DNA of 64,000 nucleotides from Planctomycetota bacterium (GTDB taxonomy: Bacteria; Planctomycetota; UBA1135; GCA-002686595), in assembly GCA_022446815.1 (NCBI GenBank), contig JAKVCD010000002.1, positions 146,595 through 210,594 of the forward strand. The letters run 5' to 3'. The translations under genes and the position numbers were made by a program. Each line of letters begins with the position of its first letter. Positions within the stretch are counted from its first letter, which is position 1. This document shows, piece after piece, positions 18,201 through 25,414 of the stretch. The notes beneath the pieces were generated by a model. The model saw only the letters and a program-made list of their open reading frames with translations, ran no database searches and had not been told where the DNA came from.

Positions 18201-19317
18201 TCGCGTTGGTGTAGCGCTTCCGTCCGAGCTGCGCGAGGCCTAGATAGAGAGAGGCCTCGAGCCCGTCGGCGGCTGTGCCGACAGACTTCATTCGGTTGCC
18301 GGCGTAGAAGAGTCCAGACCACCGCGAAGACATCTGCAGGGCGCGGCAGCAGACGGCGTACTCCTCCGGCGTCAGGTCTCTCGTGGCTTGAATGAGCTCG
18401 GCAGCGAGGGTCCCGGCGCCCGCCCCATCTCCTGCTGCGACATGCGCCCTGATGAGCTGAAGAGTTGTCGGGTGGTGCCCGAGGACCGGGCGGTGCTTTC
18501 TGACCTGAGCACCAAAGCGGAGGGCGTGCTCAGGTCTCTGAGCCCTCATGAGCAAAGTGATGTACTCGTAGGCTCCTAAGGGATCAGCGCTGTATTCAAA
18601 GGAGCGTTCGTATGAGTCGCGGGCTTTACGGTTGTAGACGCTAGCGTCGTCGCAAAGGACCAGGATTCTTGTAAGCCGCTCTCCGTCTGCCTCGGTGAAA
18701 AACTCTCGCAGCGTGGATACCTGCCCCGCGCGACGCGGGTCGAGGAGATCTTGCGCTGTGAGCCTGTCTACGATGGTGGCTGCCCGCTCTGCCTCTGCGT
18801 GCGGCATGATTTGGCTCATCGCCTCCTCGCACTCATCGGTGAGCTTCTCTGCAGAGGACTGGTGTAGGCGCCCTTGTTGGACTAGCCCCGGGGCGCTCTC
18901 AGGGTTGACGCTGAGGAGCGTCTCGATGCGCCGCTGCCCACTCTCTGGGTCACCTGCTCTGACATGGGCTTCTGCCATCTTGATCAAGAGCTCCTCATCG
19001 GGGCTCCCTTGCAAGGCGCTGACCTCGTCGAAGTCTCTGATGGAGTCTTCGTAAGCGCCGATCTTGTAGAGGACGTCGCCTCGCAAGCTAAGCGCTTTGG
19101 CTTGCAGCTCGGTTTCGCCTGTGGCGCGAGCGTTGGAGAGGGCTCCATCAAGGGAGCGGAGGATGGCCTCGTGGTTGAAGTCATCTCGGCCGATCGTGGC
19201 CTCGATAGCTTCTAAGGTGGCTTCAGGAGTACGAGTCTTCTGTCCGCTTACCATCGCGACCAGCGCGGCGGAGAGGGAGATAGCGAGCAGAAAGAGGATG
19301 CGTGTAGTCCACTTCAT
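15235..19317 (-). CDS. Very large exported TPR-repeat protein
   Basis: A 1360-residue protein with an N-terminal signal or anchor (RILFLLAISLSAALVAMVSG) followed by a mostly alpha-helical body rich in Ala, Leu, Glu and Arg. TPR-like units recur throughout, for example around residues 55-170 (ELQAKALSLRGDVLYKIGAY, then DEELLIKMAEAHVRAGD) and near 1015-1055 and 1200-1250. It is much larger than the TPR protein PrsT of exosortase A loci (about 900) but occupies the equivalent place next to a PrsR-like regulator. Its start overlaps the regulator stop by 4 bases (ATGA), implying coupling. A scaffold role in polysaccharide assembly is inference. No enzymatic motif was seen. Confidence 0.78.
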   Translation of the reverse strand: MKWTTRILFLLAISLSAALVAMVSGQKTRTPEATLEAIEATIGRDDFNHEAILRSLDGALSNARATGETELQAKALSLRGDVLYKIGAYEDSIRDFDEVSALQGSPDEELLIKMAEAHVRAGDPESGQRRIETLLSVNPESAPGLVQQGRLHQSSAEKLTDECEEAMSQIMPHAEAERAATIVDRLTAQDLLDPRRAGQVSTLREFFTEADGERLTRILVLCDDASVYNRKARDSYERSFEYSADPLGAYEYITLLMRAQRPEHALRFGAQVRKHRPVLGHHPTTLQLIRAHVAAGDGAGAGTLAAELIQATRDLTPEEYAVCCRALQMSSRWSGLFYAGNRMKSVGTAADGLEASLYLGLAQLGRKRYTNARALLRTYASSGAPEPYEGALYEAWTLLAELDRAAGEDFMERESVYAALQIDPDGTGASALWIRLAELQEESGHTGLLVPLRSLAEALCRQPKDYNQLFARYKELGARALSVEGRDLDLIYQDVTRERRSLPLVPLDSYSLLDLAQRHRTDENHLAAISVCRRILENLPNFTPAIDLMIDSRLTLGRIRTATDQIADRIDLVGLDETSKGFVRRLPVSPFSEAQLHRIMRADPAWTGRLEIAKRLRAEGARRQALVALEKAEGIEASAETTLLSAQIYAELQERKLALEKLASIKSGDPLYSEALLTAVEIASLAGKPGAIDEAIEGLLATGDVATLKTLANKLVFDRRLQKAMPVFEEIRKLTGGADAWSLEQEILLHLVQGSASRAKDAASRAEAFTLSPIPPLGMVLASTISGDQDALARESRYLLDSLGTFTSSGGRAWRAQIEGGVGEAILALFAGDYERVLSIAALTADDTRHLPEWAVIAAGLESVGSGSDASLVDEAALAQAKALLHGTPEDPRQPARVLGVLLAAQTSYFAPYSLEQLNQFTGEERTAWDAYLIAKTLDKGSQTLRARDALWSWVQKDAPLFEPAWELFEQLERKRIGHYDHETFDALRAAKAFVTARKYPSDLTRSIARCYQNLQQGDIPAAVGTARTAQELDPASYEANAALAHAMLLSGESGGSTPYWIRACEAAPPSHRPRLVTGALKSMEQALQSSESEVLPSVQSGALQELAKFAGQDPRIPIAIARLDLLEQAENPALGVARAFRRLDNFLRAAGDVGLADLHSGTERAWLEFYLQYGPEQALEFCREQLKLSPGVQSLWLGEVRALSALGRYKEALAAAKDLMRMSPTGALYEEVAHCLQASGASARDVEDQLRKAQRLSDGLSLNAKLTRAKSLLSVKGERTASQAITVLAKAWPAQKRGPLDDTTSEVGLLISEGLMKRARDRDYQQALQLLTAVKERGATPYDRSLANALRGLCSQLNS

Positions 19318-20768
19318 GAGCGGTCACGTGCGGGGGAATTGTGGGAGGGGGTGGGTGAAGTGGCGCTCGTCATGTTGTTGAAGTCGAGCTCCATCAAGCC
19401 GTATTTTCGCATCTTGTTGAACAGGGTAGTTCGGTTGATCGCTAAGGCTTCAGAGGTTGCCTTACGGCACCCCTTCGTTTCGAGAAGAGCTGAGACGAGG
19501 ATCTCTCGCTCTGGGCCCTCGAGGGCCTGGCGAAGCGGGAGGATCTCGGTTGGGCGAATCTCCTGTGATTCCGGGGTAAACGGCTCAGGCCGATTCTCCG
19601 GTGAGACCTCTTCCGGGAGGTCCATAGGGGTCAACACTGATCCGGTGGCGAGGAGGACCGCTCTCTCAACGGTGTTCTCTAATTCGCGGACGTTCCCTGG
19701 CCAGGGATAGGCTGTGAGGGCTTGTAGCGCCGCCGGTGAGTAACCTTCCAGTCCGCGCGAGTGCTCCTTGGAGAAGCGCTCAAGGAAGCGTTCCGCCAGG
19801 AAGGGGACATCTCCAGCGCGCTCTCTGAGCGCGGGGAGTCGAACGGCTACAACCTTGATGCGGTAGTAAAGATCTTCACGGAAGCGCTGCTGCTGCACAG
19901 CCTCTTTGAGGTCTTCATTGCTAGCCGCAATGACTCGAACGTCAGCTGTCCGCGTCCTTGTGTCACCTACGCGTTCAAAGGTTCGCTCTTGGAGGAGGCG
20001 GAGGAGTTTGACTTGTAGGTCAAGCGGGGCGCACGCGATCTCGTCAAGGAAGAGGGTTCCACCCTCAGCAAGCTCGAATTTGCCGGGCCGATCCGAGACA
20101 GCCCCAGTGAATGCGCCTTTGACGTGACCAAAGAGCTCGCTCTCGAGGAGGTCATGAGGCAGGGCCCCGCAGTTCACGACGACGAAGGGGCCGTCACGTC
20201 GCTCTCCCGCCTCGTGAACGCTCCGCGCTAGGAGAGATTTACCTGTCCCGCTCTCCCCCTCAAGCAGAACTGTGGCTCGGGTGTCAGCGACAGCGCGTAC
20301 GGTGTCAAAGACCGCGCTCATGGCGGCGCTCGAACTCTGCATGTCCCCGAGCGAGTACCTCCGCCCGAGGTCTTCTAGCAGTCGCTGGTTTTGGTCTAGC
20401 AGCGCTCGCCGCTCTAGCGCGCGCTCTAGGCTCATGAGCAAGCGGTCGATCGGGATGGGCTTAGAGATGTAGTCAGCTGCTCCTGCGCGCATCGCTCCGA
20501 CTGCGTCTTGGATGGAGCCGAAGGCCGCTAGCAGGATCCAGGCGGGCGCCTCCTCTGGGGCGCACGCAGCCGCGAGCTGTTCAAGGGGGACCGTGTCGGC
20601 CTCCCCTAAGATCACATCACAGTGCGGCGCGCTTGTCCGCTCATCCCACTCCGCCGCAGCGCTAGCTTGATAGCCTGCGGCCTCGAGCTGCTCTACGAGG
20701 TCGTTGGCGTGCTCCACGTCAGAGTCCAGGACGAGGACTCTGGGCGCGCTCTTTTGAGAGGTGGGCAT
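19314..20768 (-). CDS. Sigma-54-dependent activator with degenerate receiver domain (PrsR-like)
   Basis: A 484-residue NtrC-family regulator. The AAA+ domain is intact: Walker A GESGTGKS at 171-178, sigma-54 contact motif GAFTGA at 218-223 and Walker [10 protein letters not shown] at 236-244; a Fis-type helix-turn-helix (residues about 435-475) ends the protein. The receiver domain (10-120) is not: the expected phospho-Asp is Glu56 (DVILGE), the switch Thr is Ala81 (ILLAAFGS), and one acidic-pocket residue is Ser16, while Lys103 is kept. This suggests phosphorylation-independent control. ATG 20768 is chosen because AAGGA lies 6-10 bases upstream; an ATG at 20816 would add 16 residues. It is flanked by a degenerate kinase-like gene and by the TPR gene. 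Confidence 0.88.
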   Translation of the reverse strand: MPTSQKSAPRVLVLDSDVEHANDLVEQLEAAGYQASAAAEWDERTSAPHCDVILGEADTVPLEQLAAACAPEEAPAWILLAAFGSIQDAVGAMRAGAADYISKPIPIDRLLMSLERALERRALLDQNQRLLEDLGRRYSLGDMQSSSAAMSAVFDTVRAVADTRATVLLEGESGTGKSLLARSVHEAGERRDGPFVVVNCGALPHDLLESELFGHVKGAFTGAVSDRPGKFELAEGGTLFLDEIACAPLDLQVKLLRLLQERTFERVGDTRTRTADVRVIAASNEDLKEAVQQQRFREDLYYRIKVVAVRLPALRERAGDVPFLAERFLERFSKEHSRGLEGYSPAALQALTAYPWPGNVRELENTVERAVLLATGSVLTPMDLPEEVSPENRPEPFTPESQEIRPTEILPLRQALEGPEREILVSALLETKGCRKATSEALAINRTTLFNKMRKYGLMELDFNNMTSATSPTPSHNSPARDRS

Positions 20769-20842
20769 GTTGATTCCTTTCGACATGCCGTGAGCCCCAT
20801 GTTGAGAGAAGTCCACTTGTTCTCTTCAAGCAACAGGGGCTC
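20764..20842 (-). promoter_or_regulatory. Two consecutive stem-loops covering the regulator's start and leader
   Basis: In plus-strand coordinates, GGCATGT (20764-20770) pairs with ACATGCC (20783-20789). This stem contains the ATG of the regulator, and its loop carries the AAGGA ribosome site. Upstream in the transcript, GAGCCCC(A)TGTTG (20792-20804) pairs with CAACAGGGGCTC (20831-20842), with an inner AGAGAA/TTCTCT stem (20105-equivalent positions 20105 not used; arms 20805-20810 and 20820-20825). Together they form a nearly continuous leader structure between the kinase-like gene and the regulator. This could gate translation of the regulator and TPR genes. The pairing is read from the sequence; regulation is inference. 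Confidence 0.45.
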
Positions 20843-20883
20843 GCTTGTGGTGCGAAAATTTTTCCAGCTCGGGCGCCGGGCGC

Positions 20884-22257
20884 TCAGGGTGCAGGCAGGA
20901 TGATCTCTAGCTGCAGCTTGCCCTCGCCTTGGTCTCTGAGCGTTGCAGAGCCTCCTTGCCCCTCCAGGATGCGCGCCGCTGCCCTTAAGGCGTTCTTGCC
21001 CATGTCCGGTAGAGATGCTCTCAGGGCATAGGGGGTCACGATCTCGGCCGGACTCATGTCCCCGAGAGGCCCTCTAGGGAAACCGAGCTGTAAGAGGGCG
21101 CCGCCGTCAGGGCCTTTCTTTCCGAACAGGCGAACCTCTCCCTCTGGGCCCGCACAGAGTCGGGCGAGCACGAGGAAAGCGTCCATGGCTTGAACGATGA
21201 GCTCCTTGTCGCCTCTCACAGGGAGGGGGTCTGAGACCTTGAGCAGGAATCGCGGGGCATCTGCCGCAGCGCCTGCACCCCTGAGGAGCTCCTCTGAGAG
21301 GTCTCCTAGGTCGAATTGAGCGTCCCCACGTGCAGGTGGTGCGGCGAGGAAGCCCAAGGTCCTAGTGAATTGCACGAGCCTCATGGAGTCAGCCAAGAGG
21401 CCGGGAGGGGCGTCGGCTGCCTCGCCCAACGCGCCTGCAGTTGAGGCGTGGATCGCTTGGACAATGTCGGCGAGGTCTGCGATTTGATCCTTAAACCAGG
21501 CGGGCTCTTCAGGGATCGCTGCTAAGGCTGGCGGCGCAGCAGGCGCAGGCGCAGGGAACTCCTCCTGCTGCTCCTTGGGAGCGGCCGCATCAGCTTGAGC
21601 GGGCTCTTGTGTTGGGGCGGGCTCTGGGGCTTTGGGCCGCGCTGGCGTCGTGGGCTTGTCGCGCTCAGGCGGCGCTGCCTGGGCCTGAAAGGCAGCGGCG
21701 GGCTGTCCTAGGATGGACTCGATCTCAGCGAGATTAGGATCAACAGGCGGGGGCGTCGCCGTCTCCTCGGTCGCCTGTGGCGTTGTTGGGGCGTGGTCTG
21801 AAGGCCGCTGCGGTGGTATCGGGGATGGGGCGGCCTGCGAAGGTATCTCTATTTTTGGGCGCTCTTGGTGTGACGGTTTCCGCAGGCTCTCTGGCGTCGG
21901 AGAGCCCGCTGTGGAGCTTCTTCCGATCAGGAGCTGTGAGAGCTCCTCTGTGTCAGGCGGATAGGGGATCCACGCCGTCCTGGGGTGCTTGAGCAGCTCT
22001 CGCAGCGCGCCCGCTCCGGGGTCTCCGCCGAGCACGCTTATGCTGAGTTCGCCTGCTTTGAGGGCCCTCGTAAGGATCCCTAAGTCCTCCTTGGGGAGTA
22101 TCGCGCCGTCGATGAGCGCGTGCCCCTGGCGTTCATTGAGGAGGTCTGCGAGATCGCCAAGTATGTCTACGACCCTGTCGTGGTCTTGCGACCTCAAGAG
22201 GGCCTCTAGCCGCTGAGGCGTCCCGGGTCCAAGGGAGAGTCTCTTGGGGGCTCTCAT
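20884..22257 (-). CDS. Degenerate histidine-kinase-like protein with receiver-like N-terminus
   Basis: A 457-residue protein of unknown activity. Residues about 25-112 have an alternating alpha/beta pattern resembling a receiver fold (HALIDGAILP). Residues 112-250 are a Pro/Ala/Glu linker. Residues 253-305 look like a dimerisation helix pair, and 314-455 like a HATPase domain: VRGDKELIVQAMDAFLVLA resembles the N-box without its Asn, and ARILEGQGGSATL resembles the segment after the G2 box. The glycine-rich G1 and G2 boxes and a clear phospho-His H-box are missing. It is therefore probably a pseudokinase or signalling scaffold. It lies upstream of the degenerate-receiver sigma-54 activator, on the same strand. 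No strong ribosome site precedes the ATG. Confidence 0.65.
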   Translation of the reverse strand: MRAPKRLSLGPGTPQRLEALLRSQDHDRVVDILGDLADLLNERQGHALIDGAILPKEDLGILTRALKAGELSISVLGGDPGAGALRELLKHPRTAWIPYPPDTEELSQLLIGRSSTAGSPTPESLRKPSHQERPKIEIPSQAAPSPIPPQRPSDHAPTTPQATEETATPPPVDPNLAEIESILGQPAAAFQAQAAPPERDKPTTPARPKAPEPAPTQEPAQADAAAPKEQQEEFPAPAPAAPPALAAIPEEPAWFKDQIADLADIVQAIHASTAGALGEAADAPPGLLADSMRLVQFTRTLGFLAAPPARGDAQFDLGDLSEELLRGAGAAADAPRFLLKVSDPLPVRGDKELIVQAMDAFLVLARLCAGPEGEVRLFGKKGPDGGALLQLGFPRGPLGDMSPAEIVTPYALRASLPDMGKNALRAAARILEGQGGSATLRDQGEGKLQLEIILPAP

Positions 22258-22349
22258 CGCTGTTGGCCTGCCTGCCTGCCGTGTTGGAATTCCATGCCTA
22301 TTAAGAGCATAGCCCCCAAATTAGCTTCTCAACTATGGGAAAATCTAGG

Positions 22350-22366
22350 GAGCCCCTAATGGGCTC
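22350..22366. other. Stem-loop in the 150-base divergent intergenic region
   Basis: GAGCCC-CTAAT-GGGCTC forms a 6-bp stem and 5-base loop between the divergent kinase-like gene (minus) and GT2 gene (plus). The region 22300-22345 is locally AT-rich and probably carries promoters, but no clear sigma-54 (-24/-12) or sigma-70 element could be supported. The GAGCCC arm recurs in the leader hairpin at 20792, which may be chance. Confidence 0.25.
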
Positions 22367-22407
22367 TGGGGGGGCATATCCTCGCTGGTCGATCCAAGGC
22401 TTAGATC

Positions 22408-23367
22408 ATGTCTTCTTCTGAAGAGAGTTCAGCCCCCCGACTCAGCGTCGTGGTGCCTGTTTACAACGAGGCTGGGAATCTCCCCCAGCTTCACGAGGAG
22501 CTCTTAGAGGTCCTTGAGCGCGAACGTGGTGGCTTCGAGTTGCTCTATGTGGATGACTGCTCCCAGGATGAGAGTCGTGAGGTTCTTCGGAGGATGCGCA
22601 AGGGGGATCGCCGGGTCCGATTGATCTGCTTACGGCATCAGGCTGGTCAGACCGCCGCCTTGGCCGCAGGCTTTGAAGAGGCCCGCGGTGAGATCCTCGT
22701 ACCGCTAGATGGCGACCTCCAAAATGATCCCGCAGACATACCGATGCTAGTCGCTCGGCTTGATGATGGCTTTGACGTCGTGGCTGGCTGGCGGAAGGAC
22801 CGCCAGGATGGCTGGCTTGTCCGCCGGATCCCGTCCATCGTGGCCAACAGGATGATCAGCTGGATCACCGGGGTCTCGATCCATGACACAGGCTGCACTT
22901 TAAAGGCCTTCCGGGTGAGCCTGATGAAAGACCGCCCGCTTTACGGCGAACAGCATAGGTACCTCCCGGCCCTCTTCGCGGGCACCGGCGCGAGGGTCAC
23001 GGAGATGGTTGTTCATCACCGTCCGAGGCGCTTTGGTCAGAGCAAGTATGGCATTGGGCGAACCCTGCGCGTGCTCCTCGACATGTTGACGGTGACGATG
23101 ATCTCGTCCTTCTCTCAGCGCCCGCTGCGGTATTTCCTTTTCCTCGCTACCCCTTTCTTCTTGGCGTCCATCCTGGTCGGTGTGACCGCTCCGCAGGAGC
23201 TCTTGGGTGAGGGCTCAGAGTTCGCGCTCGACACGCTCGCCGTCCTCGCCTTTATGCTCCCTGTGATGGCTTGTGCTTACTTCCTACTCCTCGGCTTGCT
23301 CGCCGAGCTCGTCGTGAAGGCGACCGACGTTCATGGATCTAGCGATGCTGGTGGAGGTGCGGCGTGA
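22408..23367 (+). CDS. Family 2 membrane glycosyltransferase (DPM1/GtrB-like), intact
   Basis: A 319-residue inverting GT-A glycosyltransferase. The N-terminal nucleotide site reads VVVPVYNEAGNLP, with VDDCSQDES and the metal-binding LDGDLQNDP (DXD). The HDTGCTLKAF and HHRPRRFGQSKYG segments are typical of polyprenyl-phosphate sugar transferases. Two membrane helices follow near residues 235-255 and 275-305. It would load a sugar onto undecaprenyl phosphate at the inner membrane, feeding glycan assembly or GT-C enzymes such as the one at 25415. It overlaps the next GT2 gene by 4 bases (GTGA), implying a coupled pair. Confidence 0.87.
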   Translation: MSSSEESSAPRLSVVVPVYNEAGNLPQLHEELLEVLERERGGFELLYVDDCSQDESREVLRRMRKGDRRVRLICLRHQAGQTAALAAGFEEARGEILVPLDGDLQNDPADIPMLVARLDDGFDVVAGWRKDRQDGWLVRRIPSIVANRMISWITGVSIHDTGCTLKAFRVSLMKDRPLYGEQHRYLPALFAGTGARVTEMVVHHRPRRFGQSKYGIGRTLRVLLDMLTVTMISSFSQRPLRYFLFLATPFFLASILVGVTAPQELLGEGSEFALDTLAVLAFMLPVMACAYFLLLGLLAELVVKATDVHGSSDAGGGAA

Positions 23368-24365
23368 GCGTCCCTTTGGCAGACAGCTTAGTAGGGGCCG
23401 AGGTCTCTGGTGAAGAGGTTCAGGTACCCTCTCTTGAGGTGAGCGTCGTCATCCCCGTCGTTCGCGCTGACTCCCGCGTTCGTGAGGTCGTCATGGGGCT
23501 CCACGCGGAGCTCGATGCTGAGCAGATCAGCCATGAGTTTGTCTTGGTCTATGACGGCGTCGCAGGTCCCGCTGCACAAGAGGCGGAGGTCCTTCTCAAG
23601 GAGCACTCTGGGCTGATCAAGGTTCTTCGCTTTCAGCAGCCCTTCGGTGAGTCTGCTTGCCTAGCCAAGGCTTTGGAGGTCGCGCGCGGTGAGGTGCTCG
23701 TGACGAGCCCTGCTTACCTCCAGGTAGAGGCTGAAGATGTCCACCTGCTCCTCCGGGGGCTCCGTGATGGGGCAGATCTGATCGCCCCTGTTCGGCGCCC
23801 ACGTGTGGACCCGCTCCTAAACAGGCTCCAGTCCTGGGCGTTCAACCTGGTGATGAGGCGCGTGCTTCGCGCTCCAATGCACGACCTCAACTGCTGCTTC
23901 CGAGCGATGCGCCGTAGGGTCCTTGATGACGTCACCCTCTATGGTGATGTGTATCGCTTCCTGCCCGCTATCGCCCACCGTACGGGCTTTCGCGTGCAAG
24001 AAGTTCAGGTTCGCCATAAGGCCGAGTTCGCCGGTGCTGGACTCTTCGGGGTCGGCGTCTATATCCGGCGCTTCATCGATCTTGTAGGCGTCGCCTTCTT
24101 GAGTCGCTTCACGCTGCGCCCGCTGCGGTTCTTTGGAGCCATCGGTGGCGCGCTCGCCTTCATCGGCGGAGTTATGACGTTGGGCCTCGTCGCGCAGCGC
24201 TTGATGATGGACGCGGCCCTCTATCAGCGCCCACTCTTCCTCTTAGGGGTGCTGCTGTTTGTGCTAGGTGTGCAGGTGATCGGCTTCGGCCTGGTCGGTG
24301 AGATCATCATCTACACCCAGGCGCGGAATCTACGCGAGTATCGCGTTGACCGCATCTACGAGTAG
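23364..24365 (+). CDS. Family 2 glycosyltransferase paralogue lacking the DXD motif
   Basis: A 333-residue homologue of the preceding gene, with GTG start and 4-base overlap. The GT-A fold is recognisable (VSVVIPVVRADSRV, FQQPFGESACLAKAL, HDLNCCFRAMRRRV) and two membrane helices occur near 255-280 and 290-320. At the position where the neighbour has LDGD, this protein has VTSPAYLQVE (about 113-122), and the upstream VDD motif is VYDG, so the usual metal-binding Asp pair is absent. It may be catalytically inactive and act as a partner of the first enzyme, or use another mechanism. The conserved overall structure argues against a decayed pseudogene. Confidence 0.78.
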   Translation: MSVPLADSLVGAEVSGEEVQVPSLEVSVVIPVVRADSRVREVVMGLHAELDAEQISHEFVLVYDGVAGPAAQEAEVLLKEHSGLIKVLRFQQPFGESACLAKALEVARGEVLVTSPAYLQVEAEDVHLLLRGLRDGADLIAPVRRPRVDPLLNRLQSWAFNLVMRRVLRAPMHDLNCCFRAMRRRVLDDVTLYGDVYRFLPAIAHRTGFRVQEVQVRHKAEFAGAGLFGVGVYIRRFIDLVGVAFLSRFTLRPLRFFGAIGGALAFIGGVMTLGLVAQRLMMDAALYQRPLFLLGVLLFVLGVQVIGFGLVGEIIIYTQARNLREYRVDRIYE

Positions 24366-24368
24366 GAC

Positions 24369-24929
24369 CTAGGAGCAGGCGAGCAGCTCGTGGGCTGCGG
24401 CAGCGATATCCGCCGAGATTAGGTCTGGGCTGCAGCGCTCCTGCTCGCTCTCACCTTTCCCTGTGAGGACCAGCACTGTCCGAACGCCAGCCCGCTGGCC
24501 AGCCTCAATGTCTCTTGCGGCGTCCCCAATGATCCATGATCGAGAGAGGTCTACTTGATGTGCAGCGGCGGCGTGAAGGAGCATCCCCGGCGCAGGCTTC
24601 CTGCACTCGCACTCGACGCGGAGCGGAGGCTCACCCTCGGTTGGATGATGCGGGCAGTGGAGGATGTCCGTGAGCTCGACGCCCTCAGCCTCTAAGAGCT
24701 CCTTCAAGCGCTCGTGTACATCCTCTAGCTCTGAGGCGCTCAGGATGCCCCGTGCGCGCGCGCTCTGGTTTGTCACAACGATGAGCAAGAACCCGGCTCT
24801 GGCGAGCTGTCTGAGAGCGGAGCCTGCTGTGGAGATGAGCTCGAGGTCAGCGGGCGCGCGGACTAGGTCCCGCTCAACGTTCAGTGTGCCGTCGCGGTCA
24901 AGGAAGACGGCGGGGCGCAGCTCGTTCAC
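24369..24929 (-). CDS. gmhB: D-glycero-beta-D-manno-heptose-1,7-bisphosphate 7-phosphatase
   Basis: A 186-residue HAD-superfamily phosphatase that removes the 7-phosphate from heptose bisphosphate during ADP-heptose synthesis for LPS core. Motif I is FLDRDGTLN with the nucleophile and acid/base Asp. Motif II lies in VVTNQSARARG, and motif IV is IIGDAARDIEAGQRAG. The zinc loop CPHHPTEG...CECRKP carries the Cys/His ligands that distinguish GmhB and histidinol phosphatase from other HADs. It overlaps the upstream PEGA lipoprotein gene by 4 bases (ATGA). No other heptose genes are in the window. Histidinol-phosphatase activity is a less likely alternative. Confidence 0.88.
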   Translation of the reverse strand: MNELRPAVFLDRDGTLNVERDLVRAPADLELISTAGSALRQLARAGFLLIVVTNQSARARGILSASELEDVHERLKELLEAEGVELTDILHCPHHPTEGEPPLRVECECRKPAPGMLLHAAAAHQVDLSRSWIIGDAARDIEAGQRAGVRTVLVLTGKGESEQERCSPDLISADIAAAAHELLACS

Positions 24930-25342
24930 TCGGCCTCAGCTTCGCGTATGCGGTCAAGGCGAATGAAGATGCGGCCTGGCGCAAGGAGCATGATCTCACG
25001 CGCAGGATGGTTGAGGAAGTCGTGGATATTCAGGAACAACGGGAAACGCCACGTCCGGGAGGAGGAGTTCATCTCGCTCCAATATCTAGTCTCAAGCTTT
25101 GGGTCCCTGGTGACGATCCGGCGCTCCGGTTCGTATCCGTTTAGTTGGATGTCGACCCTCATCAGCTCATCATTGACGGCGAGCATGCATGGGGTGGCAA
25201 AGCCAGTGTCTACCCCGTTGATTAGGACCTGAGCGCCGGGGGGCTCTGTCGCAATTGAAAGTGTGGGATCTGTCTCTGTGGAGATACAGCTAGCGCACGC
25301 CAAGAGGCCTGCAAGGAGGGGGGCCAGGCGGGTGTTCTTCAT
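24926..25342 (-). CDS. PEGA-domain lipoprotein
   Basis: A 138-residue exported protein. The signal MKNTRLAPLLAGLLACASC offers two possible lipidation cysteines. Residues about 28-75 (LSIATEPPGAQVLINGVDTG, then a conserved Pro and NGYEPERR) are a PEGA domain, a small beta domain common in surface and wall-associated proteins of Gram-negatives. The C-terminal half is unassigned (NIHDFLNHPAREIMLL). It is translationally coupled to gmhB by a 4-base overlap, although a functional link is unclear. Function unknown. Confidence 0.72.
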   Translation of the reverse strand: MKNTRLAPLLAGLLACASCISTETDPTLSIATEPPGAQVLINGVDTGFATPCMLAVNDELMRVDIQLNGYEPERRIVTRDPKLETRYWSEMNSSSRTWRFPLFLNIHDFLNHPAREIMLLAPGRIFIRLDRIREAEAE

Positions 25343-25414
25343 GGTCTTTATGAGGGATGGGTAAACCCTCTAGTTGCCATCGTCGTCCAGCTTTGGAACT
25401 CTCCTGAAGCCGCC

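Noticed and set aside
22266..22280. CCTG tandem repeat just upstream of the kinase-like gene as a phase-variation tract
   Set aside because: Only three to four copies, outside the coding sequence, so slippage is unlikely to be regulatory.
22258..22407. Sigma-54 promoter for the GT2 gene or the kinase-like gene
   Set aside because: No TGGC-N8-TGC-type element could be found on either strand in this gap.
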